Below are positions 7,189-15,870 of a stretch of 64,000 nucleotides of DNA, one piece after another. Source of the DNA: Deferribacterales bacterium Deferri_01 (GTDB lineage Bacteria > Chrysiogenota > Deferribacteres > Deferribacterales > Geovibrionaceae); contig LUZY01000013.1 of assembly GCA_001603805.1 (NCBI GenBank), forward strand, positions 660,723 through 724,722, in the 5' to 3' direction. The translations under genes were made by a program, and so were the position numbers. Below the pieces are notes generated by a model. That model searched no databases. It saw nothing but the letters and a program-made list of their open reading frames with translations, and had not been told where the DNA came from. The stretch's first letter is position 1. Each line of letters begins with the position of its first letter.

Positions 7189-9846
7189 TTATTTGCCGCT
7201 GAGTTTTTTCTCCAGAACCTTAGCCTCTTTGGTTTTACCAAGCTTCTTATATATATCGACAGTTTTTCTCAAACTTTGTTTAGCATATTTTGATTCGGGG
7301 AAAAGATAATAGCTCTTCATGTACATAGCAGCTGCCTGTTCGGGCTGTTTTTTCTCCTCAAGCACCCTGCCCTGATTAAAGTATGCACCGGGCATTATCG
7401 CAACATGCTTGCTTGCAAGCATATCTTTAACTACCTGCTCATTTTTAAGAAGGTCAGCACCGCCAAGAAGCGAGAGATACCTGTCCATACCTGCGTAGTA
7501 AAGTTCCGTATCTTTCTCTTTAAAATACTCAGCAGACTTCAGCACATCCGCCGGATTTTTAGAGACCTCGGCTATCTTGCTGTTGGCAAGCTCCCTGAAC
7601 CTGTCAGACTCGGTAAGTTCTTTATATATCTTAACAGCAGCGGCAGAATCTTTCGCCTCTGTGCAGTCCGCCTTGAGGAAAAGAGCATCCTCTCTCGATT
7701 CGCCCATAGCCATGAGCCTGTCCGCATCGGCTATACATTGTTCAAGCCTGCCTGTGTTCTTAAACAGCCTGCCACGAAGAAGATACCCCTCACGGGTGTA
7801 CTGCGAATCGGGGAACTCACTGAAAAACCGATTGACCATCTTTGTGGCAAGGTCAATCTCTTTGAGATCTATGGCAAGCCTTGCTGCCTGAATAAGCAGA
7901 AAATCTTTTCTCTCAAAAGTACCGAGTCCGGTAAGGGACATTTCCCCTGTTTTAAGAAACTCAGTCTTCATATTTCTCGCCGCATAACCGGAGAGAAGAC
8001 CGTAAACAGAGTCGAATATGGCGTAGTTTTTGGCTATGAGGCTGCGGTAGAGGGGCTCAGCGTCCTGATACCTCTTCATTGATGTGTAAACTTTGGCTCT
8101 GAGGAGCAGGTTTTTAGGCTCACTGTTTGTGGCGTCAAGAAGCGCCAGCACACGTTTATAATCCCCCGCAAGGAAAAGATTTTCCGTGAGGGTATCGAAA
8201 AACTTCATATCAGAAAAGTGTTTTCTGTATATCCGCACAGCCTCCTCATTCATATCAAGCTTGAGATAAGTGAGCATAAGCAGGTAATCTGTTTCTGCTT
8301 CGGGATTGGGAACTTTTTTAAGCTCTGCAAGAGCCCCTTCAAAATCTTTTTTATTATAAAGAATAGCCGCACGGAGCTTTGAAGCTTTCTCACCCTGAAT
8401 AGTACCTATAAAATCTTCAGCGGCTTCATATTTCTGCGCTCCAATGCTTATTTCAGCCTTGAGGAGTTTACAGTCGTCAGTGAAGCAGTCCTCCACAAGC
8501 ATAAGCGCATCCGCAGTTCTGCCCCTCAGATAATATATCTGTCCGAGAACATAGCGGGCTATTTTCTCTTTTTCATTATCTTCACTGGAATCTATGTATT
8601 TCAGAAGCAGAAATTCCGTTTTTGAAATATCCATACGGAAATAAGCAATGCCTCTGTAGAAATATGCGCTTTCTATCAGCTCTCTGTTGAAAATTATGCT
8701 GTCCAGACGGCGTACGGCACTCCTGTAATCCTTTCCTGCCATTGCAGAAAGCCCGTTGTAGTAGTTTACGAAGTCTTTGTTTGCGTTTTTACTGAACTTG
8801 ATCCGGTCTCCGAACGATGCATCAAGAGCAGGAAACATATTTGATACATAGAAGAAAAACACGTTCAGCCTGTTTTCATCCACCTTCAGAAGAGCAGCAA
8901 GCTCCGCTGCTTTGTTGACATTCTTATCCAATATTGCAAGCTTTGCATTCAGGACGTTTTTCGCCTCGCCTTCAGGCATAGAGCCGACAAGTTTAGCTGC
9001 TCCGGCTTTGTCACCCCTTGAGATAAGCGTATCTGCTATAAGGGGCGCAGTATTAGCAGAAGCTTTATCCGCAAGCCTGGCCACGGCATCCGGCTTACCG
9101 AGGAGATAATCCGCCACCACAGCAAAGTCATACATATACGGATGCTTTTCAAAAAGCTCTTTCCGGCTTGATGCAGCAGCCTCTATTTCGGCATACTCTT
9201 TTCTCTGCATGAGAGAGTAGAGGTATGTATAAAGGGAATATTCGGTGAATTTTGCCTGTTCTTTTCCCGCCGCTATCACTGCGGGGTAGTTTTTTGTCTG
9301 GAAATAATAGGAAAAAAGGCTGTCAGACGCTATGTCCCCTGCGGCTCCGCCGGATTTTATCACACCTTTGAGGATATCAGAACCGCCTGAGAGGTTGCCT
9401 GTTTCCATCAGGGAAAGACCGTAAAGCAGCGTGCATTCCTGCTCGTATGGAGTGCCTGCCAGTTTCAGTTTATATCTGCCGTAGGAGTCAATTACCTGAA
9501 TATACTCCTTACGGATAAAGTTTTTTACAATGTTGTTCCGGTAAGCTCTTTCACCTACAAAAACAGATGAAAGGCTTGTGCCGAAACTGCCGGAATACAT
9601 GCCGCCGGGTTCAGCGGATGTGTATTCCTTCTCCTGAGTGTTTTCCAGCTTAAAGCTTTCCTGCTGTATATAAGTATCAAAGCCAGAAGCCACATTAAAC
9701 GAAAGCGACACATCCATATAAGACGGCGCAACGCTGAACTTGGAAATATCTTCGCCTGTAAACGCAAATTCAGGGATGAGAACATCCGCAAAAGATGCTG
9801 AAGCGGCAAAAACAAATAACAGACAGGAGAAAATCAGCTTTTTCAT
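7189..9846 (-). CDS. Large secreted tetratricopeptide-repeat protein
   Basis: An 885-residue protein with a clear signal peptide (MKKLIFSCLLFVFAASASFA). Nearly all the rest is alpha-helical repeats of TPR/Sel1-like spacing, for example ESAYFYRGIAYFRM, DAEPLYRSLIAKNYA and REGYLLRGRLFKNTG, ending in a YbgF/BamD-like stretch (FNQGRVLEEKKQPEQAAAMY). It is probably a periplasmic scaffold for protein-protein contacts. It shares TAATG coupling with the small lipoprotein gene upstream and lies before the exbBD-tonB set on the same strand, so a role in envelope function is likely. No enzyme motif is visible. Confidence 0.85.
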   Translation of the reverse strand: MKKLIFSCLLFVFAASASFADVLIPEFAFTGEDISKFSVAPSYMDVSLSFNVASGFDTYIQQESFKLENTQEKEYTSAEPGGMYSGSFGTSLSSVFVGERAYRNNIVKNFIRKEYIQVIDSYGRYKLKLAGTPYEQECTLLYGLSLMETGNLSGGSDILKGVIKSGGAAGDIASDSLFSYYFQTKNYPAVIAAGKEQAKFTEYSLYTYLYSLMQRKEYAEIEAAASSRKELFEKHPYMYDFAVVADYLLGKPDAVARLADKASANTAPLIADTLISRGDKAGAAKLVGSMPEGEAKNVLNAKLAILDKNVNKAAELAALLKVDENRLNVFFFYVSNMFPALDASFGDRIKFSKNANKDFVNYYNGLSAMAGKDYRSAVRRLDSIIFNRELIESAYFYRGIAYFRMDISKTEFLLLKYIDSSEDNEKEKIARYVLGQIYYLRGRTADALMLVEDCFTDDCKLLKAEISIGAQKYEAAEDFIGTIQGEKASKLRAAILYNKKDFEGALAELKKVPNPEAETDYLLMLTYLKLDMNEEAVRIYRKHFSDMKFFDTLTENLFLAGDYKRVLALLDATNSEPKNLLLRAKVYTSMKRYQDAEPLYRSLIAKNYAIFDSVYGLLSGYAARNMKTEFLKTGEMSLTGLGTFERKDFLLIQAARLAIDLKEIDLATKMVNRFFSEFPDSQYTREGYLLRGRLFKNTGRLEQCIADADRLMAMGESREDALFLKADCTEAKDSAAAVKIYKELTESDRFRELANSKIAEVSKNPADVLKSAEYFKEKDTELYYAGMDRYLSLLGGADLLKNEQVVKDMLASKHVAIMPGAYFNQGRVLEEKKQPEQAAAMYMKSYYLFPESKYAKQSLRKTVDIYKKLGKTKEAKVLEKKLSGK

Positions 9847-9968
9847 TATTCGCTTTCGGTTTTCTGATCCGGCGATGTAGCGTCAGAGCATCCGCCCTCG
9901 CATCCCACTATACCGCTGAAAATTGAAACAGCTACGACAAGAACCATAAAAAGTCTAGTTAATTTCAC
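9846..9968 (-). CDS. Small lipoprotein (40 aa)
   Basis: A 40-residue frame starting with GTG at 9968, which has GGAGG six bases upstream. A hydrophobic segment (LFMVLVVAVSIFSGIVG) ends in the lipobox-like IVGC at Cys23. A second Cys at 27 and a short polar tail follow. The start lies inside the end of surE, and the stop forms TAATG with the start of the TPR gene, so the three genes are coupled. It resembles entericidin-type tiny lipoproteins in size only. An internal ATG (residue 8) is a less likely start. Function unknown. Confidence 0.65.
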   Translation of the reverse strand: MKLTRLFMVLVVAVSIFSGIVGCEGGCSDATSPDQKTESE

Positions 9969-10722
9969 CGCCGTCCTCCATTGATTTTAATTTATTATAA
10001 AGCCCGTGGTGCGTCATATCAAACATAAGAGGAGTAACGCTCACATATCCCTGTGAAACCACATAATCATCCGATTCCTCACGGTCGTCTCGTCTGTATT
10101 CCTCACCTGTCAGCCAAAAATACCTGTTCCCCTTGGGGTCTTCCCTTACAGCGAAACTGTCGAGAAATTTAGTATTTCCCTGAACTGCATATTTCCAGCC
10201 CTTAAGATCTTCATACTCATGGGGTGGAACATTTATATTGAGGAGTATTCCGTTATCAGTTTCCATTTTATAGAGTTTTCTGGCGAAAAACGCCCCGACT
10301 TTGGCAGCAGGCTCAAAATTGCGGCATCGTTTGGAGGCAAGGCTCACGGCTATGGATTTTATACCGAGCATGGCTCCTTCCGTAGCAGCGGAAACTGTAC
10401 CGGAGTAAATAACATTGGTGGCAACATTCGCTCCGTGGTTGATCCCGGAAACGACAAGATCAGGCTTTTCAGCCAGAATATTTGAAAGGGCTATCTTAAC
10501 ACAGTCAGCGGGAGTTCCCTTAACCGCAGTGCCGAAAAATTTGCCGTATCGGTAAAACTCCTCAGTGCGGAGAGGATCATAAATAGTAATAGCGTGCCCC
10601 ACTGCGGACTGTTCCGTCAGAGGTGCAACAACGGTGACGTCAGCAAATTCCGACAGTTTCAGATAAAGCTGATAAATACCGTCGGAGTATATGCCGTCAT
10701 CGTTGGTAAGAAGAATTTTCAT
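9955..10722 (-). CDS. surE: 5'/3'-nucleotidase SurE
   Basis: A 255-residue protein with the SurE hallmark MKILLTNDDGIYSDGI at the N-terminus (metal-binding Asp-Asp), the VVAPLTEQSAVGHAI segment, and VSGINHGANVATNVIYSGT, which carries the metal-binding Asn. It dephosphorylates nucleoside 5'- and 3'-monophosphates in the cytoplasm and is often linked to stationary-phase survival. Length fits the family. The 3' end overlaps the small lipoprotein gene. About 118 bases without a recognisable gene separate it from modD. Confidence 0.95.
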   Translation of the reverse strand: MKILLTNDDGIYSDGIYQLYLKLSEFADVTVVAPLTEQSAVGHAITIYDPLRTEEFYRYGKFFGTAVKGTPADCVKIALSNILAEKPDLVVSGINHGANVATNVIYSGTVSAATEGAMLGIKSIAVSLASKRCRNFEPAAKVGAFFARKLYKMETDNGILLNINVPPHEYEDLKGWKYAVQGNTKFLDSFAVREDPKGNRYFWLTGEEYRRDDREESDDYVVSQGYVSVTPLMFDMTHHGLYNKLKSMEDGGEIN

Positions 10723-10840
10723 AAATCACCCGTAGTCTGCGGCATATGCTCACAAACAGCACTCCGCAATTAAACCATACATGAAGCGGCGAGTTTTTTC
10801 AAGCGGGTCAATTGTTAGGAAAATTATAAATCAACAAAGT

Positions 10841-11683
10841 TCACAGTGGACGCATAACAACTTCAATGTCAGCAGGTTTGCCCCAGTAGACAGACGAAGT
10901 CACGGCGACATCTATCCCTGTAAGAGCATATTCCTCCGCATTAGAAGCATTTACACCGCCTGCGGCAGCTATAATAATATGCGGATATTCAGCTTTTATA
11001 AGTTTAATCCATTCCTTAAGAGTTTCGGGCTTAACTTTGTCAAACTGTATGTTTCCCGCCCCCGCCTTTGCGGCACGCAGAGCAGCATCAAGAGAATCAG
11101 CCTCAACAGCGGTTTTTTTCTCAGGAAGTTTGGAGCATGCTTTTTCAAGTGCGGCGTAGGCATCGCTCTCTTTTTCAAAAAAAACAGAATGGTTTTCAAA
11201 CATAAGAAAAGTTTCAGAAAGTCCGAGCCTGTGAGGAACGGCGCCGCCGGCTTCCACTGCATTCATGCAGATTGTTTTAGCTCCGGGAAGGCTCTTCCGG
11301 GTACATGCAACCACAACGGCCGGATTGCCTTTTTTCGCATTGTCCACGATCTCCCTCGTGCGGGTAGCTATGCCTGATGCGTATTCCATAATGTTCTGCG
11401 CAACCTTCCAGCCCGTATGGAGCTGTCCTGCTGTGCCTTTTGCCGTCATAAAAAGAGTTCCGGCTTTGACTTTGCTGCCGCTGTTATAAATGATCTCAGG
11501 CTCGGTTCCGGCTTTTTTAAGAACTGCAAAAGCTTCTGAAACACCGCCCAAAATACAGTCAAACCTCGCTCTGAATTCCATAATTCCGCTGACGTTGGCA
11601 ATCCCCATTGCTTCAGTTGTTATATCACCGTAGGGAACATCTTCTGATAATAGTCTTTCAATAAGCTGATCGTAAATAATCAA
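10841..11683 (-). CDS. modD: ModD, nicotinate-nucleotide-pyrophosphorylase-like protein of the molybdate locus
   Basis: A 280-residue protein with quinolinate phosphoribosyltransferase architecture: an N-terminal sandwich domain opening LLSEDVPYGDITTEAM, the NIMEYASGIATRTR segment, ACTRKSLPGAKTICMNAVEAGG and an alpha/beta barrel ending with a glycine-rich phosphate loop (IIIAAAGGVNASNAEEYA). It differs from NadC by the family-specific N-terminus and its position directly after modB. ModD proteins accompany molybdate transporters; their reaction is not firmly established. It is the last gene of the modA-modB-modD run. Confidence 0.88.
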   Translation of the reverse strand: MIIYDQLIERLLSEDVPYGDITTEAMGIANVSGIMEFRARFDCILGGVSEAFAVLKKAGTEPEIIYNSGSKVKAGTLFMTAKGTAGQLHTGWKVAQNIMEYASGIATRTREIVDNAKKGNPAVVVACTRKSLPGAKTICMNAVEAGGAVPHRLGLSETFLMFENHSVFFEKESDAYAALEKACSKLPEKKTAVEADSLDAALRAAKAGAGNIQFDKVKPETLKEWIKLIKAEYPHIIIAAAGGVNASNAEEYALTGIDVAVTSSVYWGKPADIEVVMRPL

Positions 11684-11706
11684 AACAAACCTCCTTATAA
11701 GGCAGA

Positions 11707-12381
11707 TCAGAGTGCGGAGAGCTTTTTAAGGGAAAAGAACACCGCCAGAGATATGCTCCCCAGCAGTATACAAAGAAAAGCTGCTCCGGTAAAGTCGGCA
11801 TCCATGACAGAGTTGTATATCTCAAGGGAGACTGTGTTGGTTTTGCCTATGAGGTTTCCGCCTACCATGAGCGTTATACCCACTTCACCAAGGCTTCTGC
11901 CCGCAGCAAGTATCAGTCCTGCACCGAGGCTTCTTTTTACCGACGGAATCACAACGAGAAAAAAAGTCTGAAGCTCTGTCTTGCCGAGAGTTCTTGCAGC
12001 TTCTGCAAGTTTAAGCACTTCACGCTCAATAGCAGACTGCACAGGTTTTACCACAAGAGGAAGCCCGGCTATAAATGCCGCTATCACAACGCCTTTTTCA
12101 GTAAAAATAATGTCCGGGCTCACAGCACCGCCGGTAAGAGAAGCTATTATCCCATTGCGTCCGAGGAGATAAAGCAGAATAAACCCTGTTCCCACAGGGG
12201 GGAAAACAAGGGGGAGCGTCACCAGAAAGTCGATAAATCCTGAAATTATTCCTTTGTTTTTACCAAGGTAGTAGCCGAGGACAAGCCCTGCCGCACAGTG
12301 AAGCACGAGGGCAGCAAGGCATGTTCTTGCGGTTAGCAGAATGCTGAAAACTATATTTTCATCATTCAGTATATCGATCAT
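11707..12381 (-). CDS. modB: Molybdate ABC transporter permease ModB
   Basis: A 224-residue inner-membrane permease with five or six helices. The BPD_transp_1 EAA-loop is visible as LAEAARTLGKTELQTFFLVVIPSVK (split about residues 128-152), and TLPLVFPPVGTGFILLYLLG is typical of ModB/CysT proteins. It forms the channel for molybdate (possibly tungstate) with ModA and ModC. Its ATG overlaps the modA stop by 4 bases. Length agrees with the family (about 220-230). Confidence 0.93.
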   Translation of the reverse strand: MIDILNDENIVFSILLTARTCLAALVLHCAAGLVLGYYLGKNKGIISGFIDFLVTLPLVFPPVGTGFILLYLLGRNGIIASLTGGAVSPDIIFTEKGVVIAAFIAGLPLVVKPVQSAIEREVLKLAEAARTLGKTELQTFFLVVIPSVKRSLGAGLILAAGRSLGEVGITLMVGGNLIGKTNTVSLEIYNSVMDADFTGAAFLCILLGSISLAVFFSLKKLSAL

Positions 12382-13097
12382 AAGCCGTGTTTTTTCGCTA
12401 TTTCGGCGGATTTAGAGTCTGCAAGGCAGCTTTTCAACTTAGCAACGGCAGAATCGTTTTCATTTCCTTTAAGAAATCCGGCAACTATGGGAATTTCTGT
12501 GTAGCCTTCGTTTATTTCGATATAACCGCCTATTTTGTCAGATATACCCATGGTATCGGTGAGGTTTGAGAAACCTGCATCAACTTCGCCTGTGGCTACA
12601 TATGAATTAACCTGTGGAACAGTGGCTACAACCATCAGCTTGTCTTTAACCTTGTCAGCAAGACCGCTGTTTTTAAGGTATTCTGTTCCGGCTATGCCGT
12701 AGATCGCTTTTTCTGTGTTTGGAATTGCTATGCGTTTAATCTTGTCAGAGGTTATTTCATCTACTGATTTAATATCCAGACCCTTTTTCCATGCCAGAAC
12801 AAGCTTGCCTTTTCCTATGGGCTGAAAATCAGCTATTTCGAGTTTGGCTCTTGTGAAAAAGTTTTTATCACCTATCACAACAGGGATAAGACCGCTTGCC
12901 CTAACCTGTGCGATAACTTGTCCAAGATTGCCGAAAGACATATTAACCTTGATCCCTTCCTTCTGTTCACAGTAAGCTGCCATCTCTGTAACAAGCTTTC
13001 TGTAACCTGCTCCTGCCGCCACTGTTACTTCTTCTGCTGCAAATGCGCTTGCGGACATAATAAAAATGACCGCAATTACGATAAACTTCTTCAACAT
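12378..13097 (-). CDS. modA: Molybdate ABC transporter substrate-binding protein ModA
   Basis: A 239-residue periplasmic protein with signal peptide MLKKFIVIAVIFIMSASAFA. The mature part starts EEVTVAAGAGYRKLVTEMA, and FGNLGQVIAQVRASG follows the ModA fold, with KIKRIAIPNTEKAIYG in the middle and the SYVATGEVDAGFSNL signature. It captures molybdate and hands it to ModB. AAAGGAGG precedes the start by 9 bases. A three-hairpin repeat pair lies just upstream and separates it from modC, so modA may depend on its own promoter or on read-through. Confidence 0.92.
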   Translation of the reverse strand: MLKKFIVIAVIFIMSASAFAAEEVTVAAGAGYRKLVTEMAAYCEQKEGIKVNMSFGNLGQVIAQVRASGLIPVVIGDKNFFTRAKLEIADFQPIGKGKLVLAWKKGLDIKSVDEITSDKIKRIAIPNTEKAIYGIAGTEYLKNSGLADKVKDKLMVVATVPQVNSYVATGEVDAGFSNLTDTMGISDKIGGYIEINEGYTEIPIVAGFLKGNENDSAVAKLKSCLADSKSAEIAKKHGL

Positions 13098-13123
13098 AAA
13101 ACCATACCTCCTTTATTGATAAT

Positions 13124-13345
13124 AAAAAATTTCCCATCCGTGGAAATTTTTTATACACGCTTGCACCCTGTAAAACAGGGCTTCGCTACGCACGGCGCAA
13201 CTCCTTCCATGGAGTTGTTTGCTGTAATTTAAAACATATATCCTTTTGTGACAATAACCTGCCATACGTGGAAATTTTTTATACACGCTCGCACTGTTTC
13301 AAAAACGGCTTCGCTTCACACGGCGCAACTCCATCCATGGAGTTG
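13124..13345. repeat. Two copies of the three-hairpin repeat inside the mod locus
   Basis: Unit 1 (13124-13217): AAAAAATTTCC, loop catccgt, GGAAATTTTTT; linker; CCCTG/CAGGG; linker; CAACTCC/GGAGTTG. Unit 2 (about 13261-13345) has lost the left arm of hairpin 1, has CTGTTT/AAACGG with one G-T pair as hairpin 2, and CAACTCCAT/ATGGAGTTG as hairpin 3. Linkers match the copies elsewhere. The insertion splits modC from modA. Confidence 0.85.
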
Positions 13346-13366
13346 TCTTTATAATTCCCGGGAAAT

Positions 13367-14110
13367 TTACGAGACACGCAAACGTCTGTTGGGAACAATA
13401 AACTTTTTTGAGAATTCAGCAGAGCAATAAGGGCATATTTCCTTTTCAGGTTTATGAAAAACTTCATTAACCGTACCGCAGGAAACAGCTTTTCCACCTT
13501 TAAGTACAACAACATAATCAGCAAGACGGATCATTTCATCATATGAGTGAGTCACCATAATTACAGGAATCCCGCTTGCCATGGGAAGCTTGCCGATGAA
13601 TGGGATAAGTTCATCTTTTCTTTCCGAGTCAAGGGAGCTCATCGGCTCGTCCATTAAAAAGATTTCGGGATTAGAGAGCAGAGCCCGCCCTATGGCGACC
13701 CTCTGCGCTTCCCCGCCGGAAAGGAACACAGGCTTTCGCTTAAGAAGGTGGGCTATACCAAGAAGCCTTACTGTTTCATCAAATCCCAAGGATTTTTCTT
13801 CCTTTCTGCTTGCAAACAAAAGGTTTTTCTTAACTGAAAGATATGGAAAAAGACGTTTATCCTGAAAGATATAACCGCATTTACGCTGTTCGGGAGGGAG
13901 ATTGATTTTTTCCTTTGAATCAAAAAAGACCTTGCCGTTCACAGATATATGCCCCTCATCAGGGGTCAGAAGTCCCGCTGCCATGTTTATCAGGCTAGTT
14001 TTGCCAGCGCCGGAATGACCGTAAAAAACTGTTATTCCAGTGCTGGGAATCTGGACATTTACATCTATAAGTGTTTGTCCAAGCTGTTTTCTTACATTTA
14101 TCTCCAACAT
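13367..14110 (-). CDS. modC: Molybdate ABC transporter ATP-binding protein ModC
   Basis: A 247-residue ATPase with Walker A (YGHSGAGKTSL), Q-loop (YIFQDKRLFP), signature LSGGEAQRVAIGRALL, Walker B (EIFLMDEP) and the switch histidine (MVTHS). The start is placed at ATG 14110 because GGAGG lies five bases before it; the frame extends seven codons more without a ribosome site. It lacks the C-terminal Mop/TOBE domain of the longer E. coli-type ModC (about 350 residues). The frame ends just before a repeat copy, so either a short ModC or a truncation is possible. Confidence 0.9.
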   Translation of the reverse strand: MLEINVRKQLGQTLIDVNVQIPSTGITVFYGHSGAGKTSLINMAAGLLTPDEGHISVNGKVFFDSKEKINLPPEQRKCGYIFQDKRLFPYLSVKKNLLFASRKEEKSLGFDETVRLLGIAHLLKRKPVFLSGGEAQRVAIGRALLSNPEIFLMDEPMSSLDSERKDELIPFIGKLPMASGIPVIMVTHSYDEMIRLADYVVVLKGGKAVSCGTVNEVFHKPEKEICPYCSAEFSKKFIVPNRRLRVS

Positions 14111-14126
14111 AGACGCCTCCGGATAC

Positions 14127-14163
14127 AAGTGTATTGTCCGTAATAAAACGGCTCAATACACTT
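14127..14163. promoter_or_regulatory. Long inverted repeat between modE and modC
   Basis: AAGTGTATTG (14127-14136) and CAATACACTT (14154-14163) are perfect 10-bp arms, with a second nested stem CCGT/ACGG around AATAAA. No T-run follows on either strand, so it is a poor intrinsic terminator. It lies 17 bases upstream of modC, which suggests an operator or a transcript hairpin controlling modC. Confidence 0.6.
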
Positions 14164-14184
14164 ATGAAATTCTAGTTACCGGGA

Positions 14185-14976
14185 TTAGTCGTTGACGCCT
14201 ATAATGACAGAGGAAGCCTTAAATGCGCCGGAGATTTTGCTGCCTTTCTTCAGCCCGAGCGCTGCGAGTGATTCTTTGGTGATAACACCTGTCAGCTCAC
14301 TTCCGCCTTCAAGTTTGATTGTTACGAAGGCATTAACTTCACCTGCATCAAGGTCCTCAACTGTACCCGTAAGGAAGTTTCTCACACTGAGCTTTCCTTT
14401 AACGGAAGGGTCGGAAATTATTACGGATGAAGCCTTAACCATAGAAAAAGCTTCTCCTCCGACTTTAAGTCCAAGTCTTTCAACGCTTGTTTTTGTGATT
14501 GTAGCGGCAATTTCATCACCGCCCTTGAGTGACACAATCACTTCTGCGTTTACCTGACCGAGATTAATTTCTTTGATTTTTCCGAAATACTGGTTTCTTA
14601 CGCTTGTTTTCATACTTAGCCTCCGCAAAGCTATCAGGAGTTCGTCCAAGTCGTGAATGTTCTCCTGTATCTCAGACATAATGCTGCTCAATTTATTGTT
14701 TACAAGATCATAAGAAGTTATCAGCTTCGCAGCATACGGGCTTAGTTCTGCCCCGCCGCCGCCGGCTCCGCCTGTTTTTTTGAGAACAAGCGGGCTTTCA
14801 CTGACTTCATTCATAAGCTGTATCGCATCCCAAGCTGCTTTATAGCTGAGCCCGACATGCTTTGCCGCCTGCGATATTGACCCTGTTTCATCCACTGCTT
14901 TAAGAAGTTTTATTCTGCCTGCGCTGATAAAAAAATTATCTGCCGCATCAAAACCGAGTTCGCCTTTAATCTTCAT
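14185..14976 (-). CDS. modE: Molybdate-responsive regulator ModE
   Basis: A 263-residue protein with an N-terminal winged-helix domain of the ModE/LysR type (RIKLLKAVDETGSISQAA and LSYKAAWDAIQLMNE, about residues 22-57), a Gly-rich wing (KKTGGAGGGGAELS) and two C-terminal Mop (TOBE) domains, about 125-190 and 200-260, each with the pattern NxFxGxI/V...V.xxL.GG. On binding molybdate, ModE dimers repress uptake genes. It is the first gene of the mod locus, and a likely ModE site lies in front of it, so autoregulation is expected. Confidence 0.94.
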   Translation of the reverse strand: MKIKGELGFDAADNFFISAGRIKLLKAVDETGSISQAAKHVGLSYKAAWDAIQLMNEVSESPLVLKKTGGAGGGGAELSPYAAKLITSYDLVNNKLSSIMSEIQENIHDLDELLIALRRLSMKTSVRNQYFGKIKEINLGQVNAEVIVSLKGGDEIAATITKTSVERLGLKVGGEAFSMVKASSVIISDPSVKGKLSVRNFLTGTVEDLDAGEVNAFVTIKLEGGSELTGVITKESLAALGLKKGSKISGAFKASSVIIGVND

Positions 14977-14986
14977 GAGAAGTTCC

Positions 14987-15018
14987 CGTTATATACGTCG
15001 GTACATAGCGTTATATAC
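14987..15018. promoter_or_regulatory. Probable ModE operator upstream of modE
   Basis: CGTTATATAC occurs twice as a direct repeat (14987-14996 and 15009-15018), 22 bases apart, i.e. about two helical turns. It is 11 bases before the modE start. CGnTATATA half sites are known for ModE of E. coli. The exact repeat together with its position makes an autoregulatory operator likely. Confidence 0.65.
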
Positions 15019-15085
15019 CCTAAATACCTGTGTGTCAATACTCCGTTCACTGGACAATTATTTTTTTCAGCCCTTTAAAAACATT

Positions 15086-15127
15086 ATCCGGATACCCCGC
15101 TAAAACTGTATTGCGGAATATCCGGAT
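15086..15127. terminator. Stem-loop after elbB
   Basis: ATCCGGATA and TATCCGGAT form 9-bp arms, with an inner CCGC/GCGG pair. On the minus strand it is followed by AATGTTTTT, so it may end elbB transcripts. The T-run is imperfect. Confidence 0.55.
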
Positions 15128-15182
15128 TAAATTAGTCTTTCGGTCTGTAGCAAAAAATATCAACCGTAAAACGGCTTGCCTT

Positions 15183-15845
15183 TTATATCATAGCCAAAAG
15201 TTTTTTAACTGTTTTCTCTATTCCTTCAGCTACTTCCGGTATACTCTGCCCCAGCATATAGGCTGGTGAGGAGACTATCTTATTCTTTTCATCCGCCACA
15301 AAATCCTTCGCAGAGCAGTTAACATGCGCCACGCCGAAAGTTTCAACAGCCTCTGCCGTTCCTTCGTCGTTGCCGATGGTAACAGATGTCTTTATACCCG
15401 TTCCCGCAAGGGCTTTGGCGGCCACCACGGGTGCTATGCATATAGCCCCAAGGGGCTTCTTAGCCATAACAGTTTCACGCACTATACGCAGAACTTCAGG
15501 GTTAATGCCGCAGTCAGCTCCTTTTACTGCAAAATCAGTAAGATTCTTCGCAGTTCCGAAACCGCCGGGAAAGATAAGAGCATCAAAATCGCTCACTTTT
15601 ACATCCGCAAGATTCCTGATGTCTCCTCTGCATATTCGTGCTGCTTCAGTAAGAACATTTCTTTTTTCCCCTTCAGCGACCTCACCTTTGAGATGATCAA
15701 CAACATGAAGCTGGTCAATATCGGGAGCCATGCAGATTGTCTCCGCTCCGTTTTTCTGAAGAAAATACAGAGTAAGAACAGCCTCGTGTATTTCGGCTCC
15801 GTCAAAAACTCCGCAGCCGCTTAAAACAACTCCGACTTTCGGCAT
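15183..15845 (-). CDS. elbB: ElbB-like isoprenoid biosynthesis glyoxalase
   Basis: A 220-residue class I glutamine-amidotransferase-like (DJ-1/PfpI superfamily) protein. It begins with KVGVVLSGCGVFDGAEIHEA, the ElbB signature, and holds the nucleophile cysteine in LGAICIAPVVAAKAL (about residue 137) and FPGGFGTAKNL near residue 95. E. coli ElbB has glyoxalase activity, although its physiological role is unclear. GGAGG is ten bases before the ATG. It stands alone between a terminator-like stem and a repeat cluster. Confidence 0.92.
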   Translation of the reverse strand: MPKVGVVLSGCGVFDGAEIHEAVLTLYFLQKNGAETICMAPDIDQLHVVDHLKGEVAEGEKRNVLTEAARICRGDIRNLADVKVSDFDALIFPGGFGTAKNLTDFAVKGADCGINPEVLRIVRETVMAKKPLGAICIAPVVAAKALAGTGIKTSVTIGNDEGTAEAVETFGVAHVNCSAKDFVADEKNKIVSSPAYMLGQSIPEVAEGIEKTVKKLLAMI

Positions 15846-15870
15846 TGGGCAAAAACCTCCTACTTAATAA

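Noticed and set aside
14977-15182. Molybdenum-cofactor riboswitch near the mod genes.
   Set aside because: Only a simple stem-loop and the CGTTATATAC repeats are present; the multi-stem Moco RNA pattern is missing.
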